The translations under genes were made by a program, and so were the position numbers. A DNA stretch of 6,293 nt from JAVBMU01 sp031551755. Lineage in GTDB: Bacteria > Actinomycetota > Actinomycetes > Actinomycetales > Cellulomonadaceae. The stretch covers positions 1-6,293 of the forward strand of contig JAVBNE010000052.1 in assembly GCA_031551755.1 (NCBI GenBank). Reading direction: 5' to 3'. The notes beneath the pieces are model-generated. The model did no database searches. It saw only the letters and a program-made list of their open reading frames with translations, and was not told the DNA's origin. Of this stretch, positions 6,091 through 6,293 are shown in pieces. The stretch's first letter is position 1. Every line of letters begins with the position of its first letter.

Positions 6091-6100
6091 TGTGTACACA
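6091..6100. repeat. Perfect 10-bp palindrome TGTGTACACA
   Basis: This is a self-complementary decamer just before the terminator stem of the HD-domain gene, sharing its last base with that stem. It may be a chance element or a protein site. In RNA it could compete little with the stronger adjacent hairpin. Confidence 0.3.
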
Positions 6101-6128
6101 AAGAGTGCGATCACACGCACTCTTTTTT
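6100..6128 (+). terminator. Rho-independent terminator of the HD-domain gene
   Basis: AAAGAGTGCG (6100-6109) and CGCACTCTTT (6116-6125) form a perfect 10-bp stem with a 6-nt loop (ATCACA), and the T-run extends to 6128. It begins 43 nt after the HD-domain stop. On the opposite strand the stem is followed by only three T before a G, so it would work poorly for the converging partial gene at the window end. Confidence 0.88.
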
Positions 6129-6174
6129 GTCTGCAATGATATATATAATTTAAATATCCGATTGTATTTCTCGG

Positions 6175-6293
6175 CTAGATATCTTTATATAGTCCGTCGT
6201 TGCTGAACAGCCAATCAATCATCTGAAGAGCCGCGCCTAACAAAAATCCCTTTTGGGCGCTCATTCCACTGGAGAGTATTTTTGCTCCATGCG
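6175..6293 (-). CDS. C-terminal fragment of a gene running off the window
   Basis: An open frame with no start inside the window ends in TAG at 6175-6177 and gives 38 residues ending in GAALQMIDWLFSNDGLYKDI. It converges on the HD-domain gene. The ending, with a G-A-x-x-x-x-x-W-L-x(4)-GLY-x-x-x pattern, loosely recalls the C-terminal helix and GLY(D)M tail of dihydrodipicolinate reductase (DapB), but this is a weak resemblance over a short stretch and the preceding residues (SSGMSAQKG) fit less well. The composition and the clean stop favour a real gene end over chance. No good terminator follows it on the minus strand. Confidence 0.5.
   Translation of the reverse strand, partial: HGAKILSSGMSAQKGFLLGAALQMIDWLFSNDGLYKDI

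Overview
The window looks like chromosomal DNA from an anaerobic, low-to-mid GC member of the Bacillota, most likely Clostridia, in an ordinary housekeeping region. The main reason is a minus-strand cluster matching a landmark of Bacillus and Clostridium genomes: a YaaO-type Orn/Lys/Arg decarboxylase, then holB (DNA polymerase III delta prime), then ricT/yaaT (the Fe-S subunit of the RicAFT / RNase Y specificity complex). A 2x[4Fe-4S] ferredoxin, strong Shine-Dalgarno sequences and sigma-A type promoters fit the same assignment. I cannot name a genus. No mobile element, CRISPR array, tRNA or rRNA is visible.

Layout. Minus strand, read from 4327 down to about 94: decarboxylase (2972-4327), HAD phosphatase (2277-2909), holB (1486-2274), ricT (500-1354), ferredoxin (177-350), then a good intrinsic terminator (94-133). 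The HAD stop and holB start are 2 nt apart, so those genes are almost certainly cotranscribed. ricT and the ferredoxin each have their own convincing promoter (1392-1420 and 381-409). Each promoter carries a small dyad over a core element. Plus strand: a putative three-helix membrane protein of unknown function (4534-5283) is divergent from the decarboxylase. It is followed by a 261-nt spacer full of repeats and hairpins, an HD-domain phosphohydrolase (5545-6057) with a candidate promoter and operator, and a strong terminator (6100-6128). The last 119 bases hold the C-terminal end of a minus-strand gene that runs off the window.

How the genes relate. holB serves the clamp loader, and ricT works in RNA processing and developmental control in relatives. 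Their pairing is a matter of conserved synteny rather than one pathway. In Bacillus subtilis the order is yaaO-tmk-darA(yaaQ)-yaaR-holB-yaaT. Here tmk, darA and yaaR are absent from that position and a single HAD phosphatase fills the interval. This rearranged cluster is the most notable feature. I see no convincing new biological system. The other points worth checking are the short dyads at promoters, a near-perfect 27-nt palindrome after the ferredoxin, and the unidentified membrane protein.
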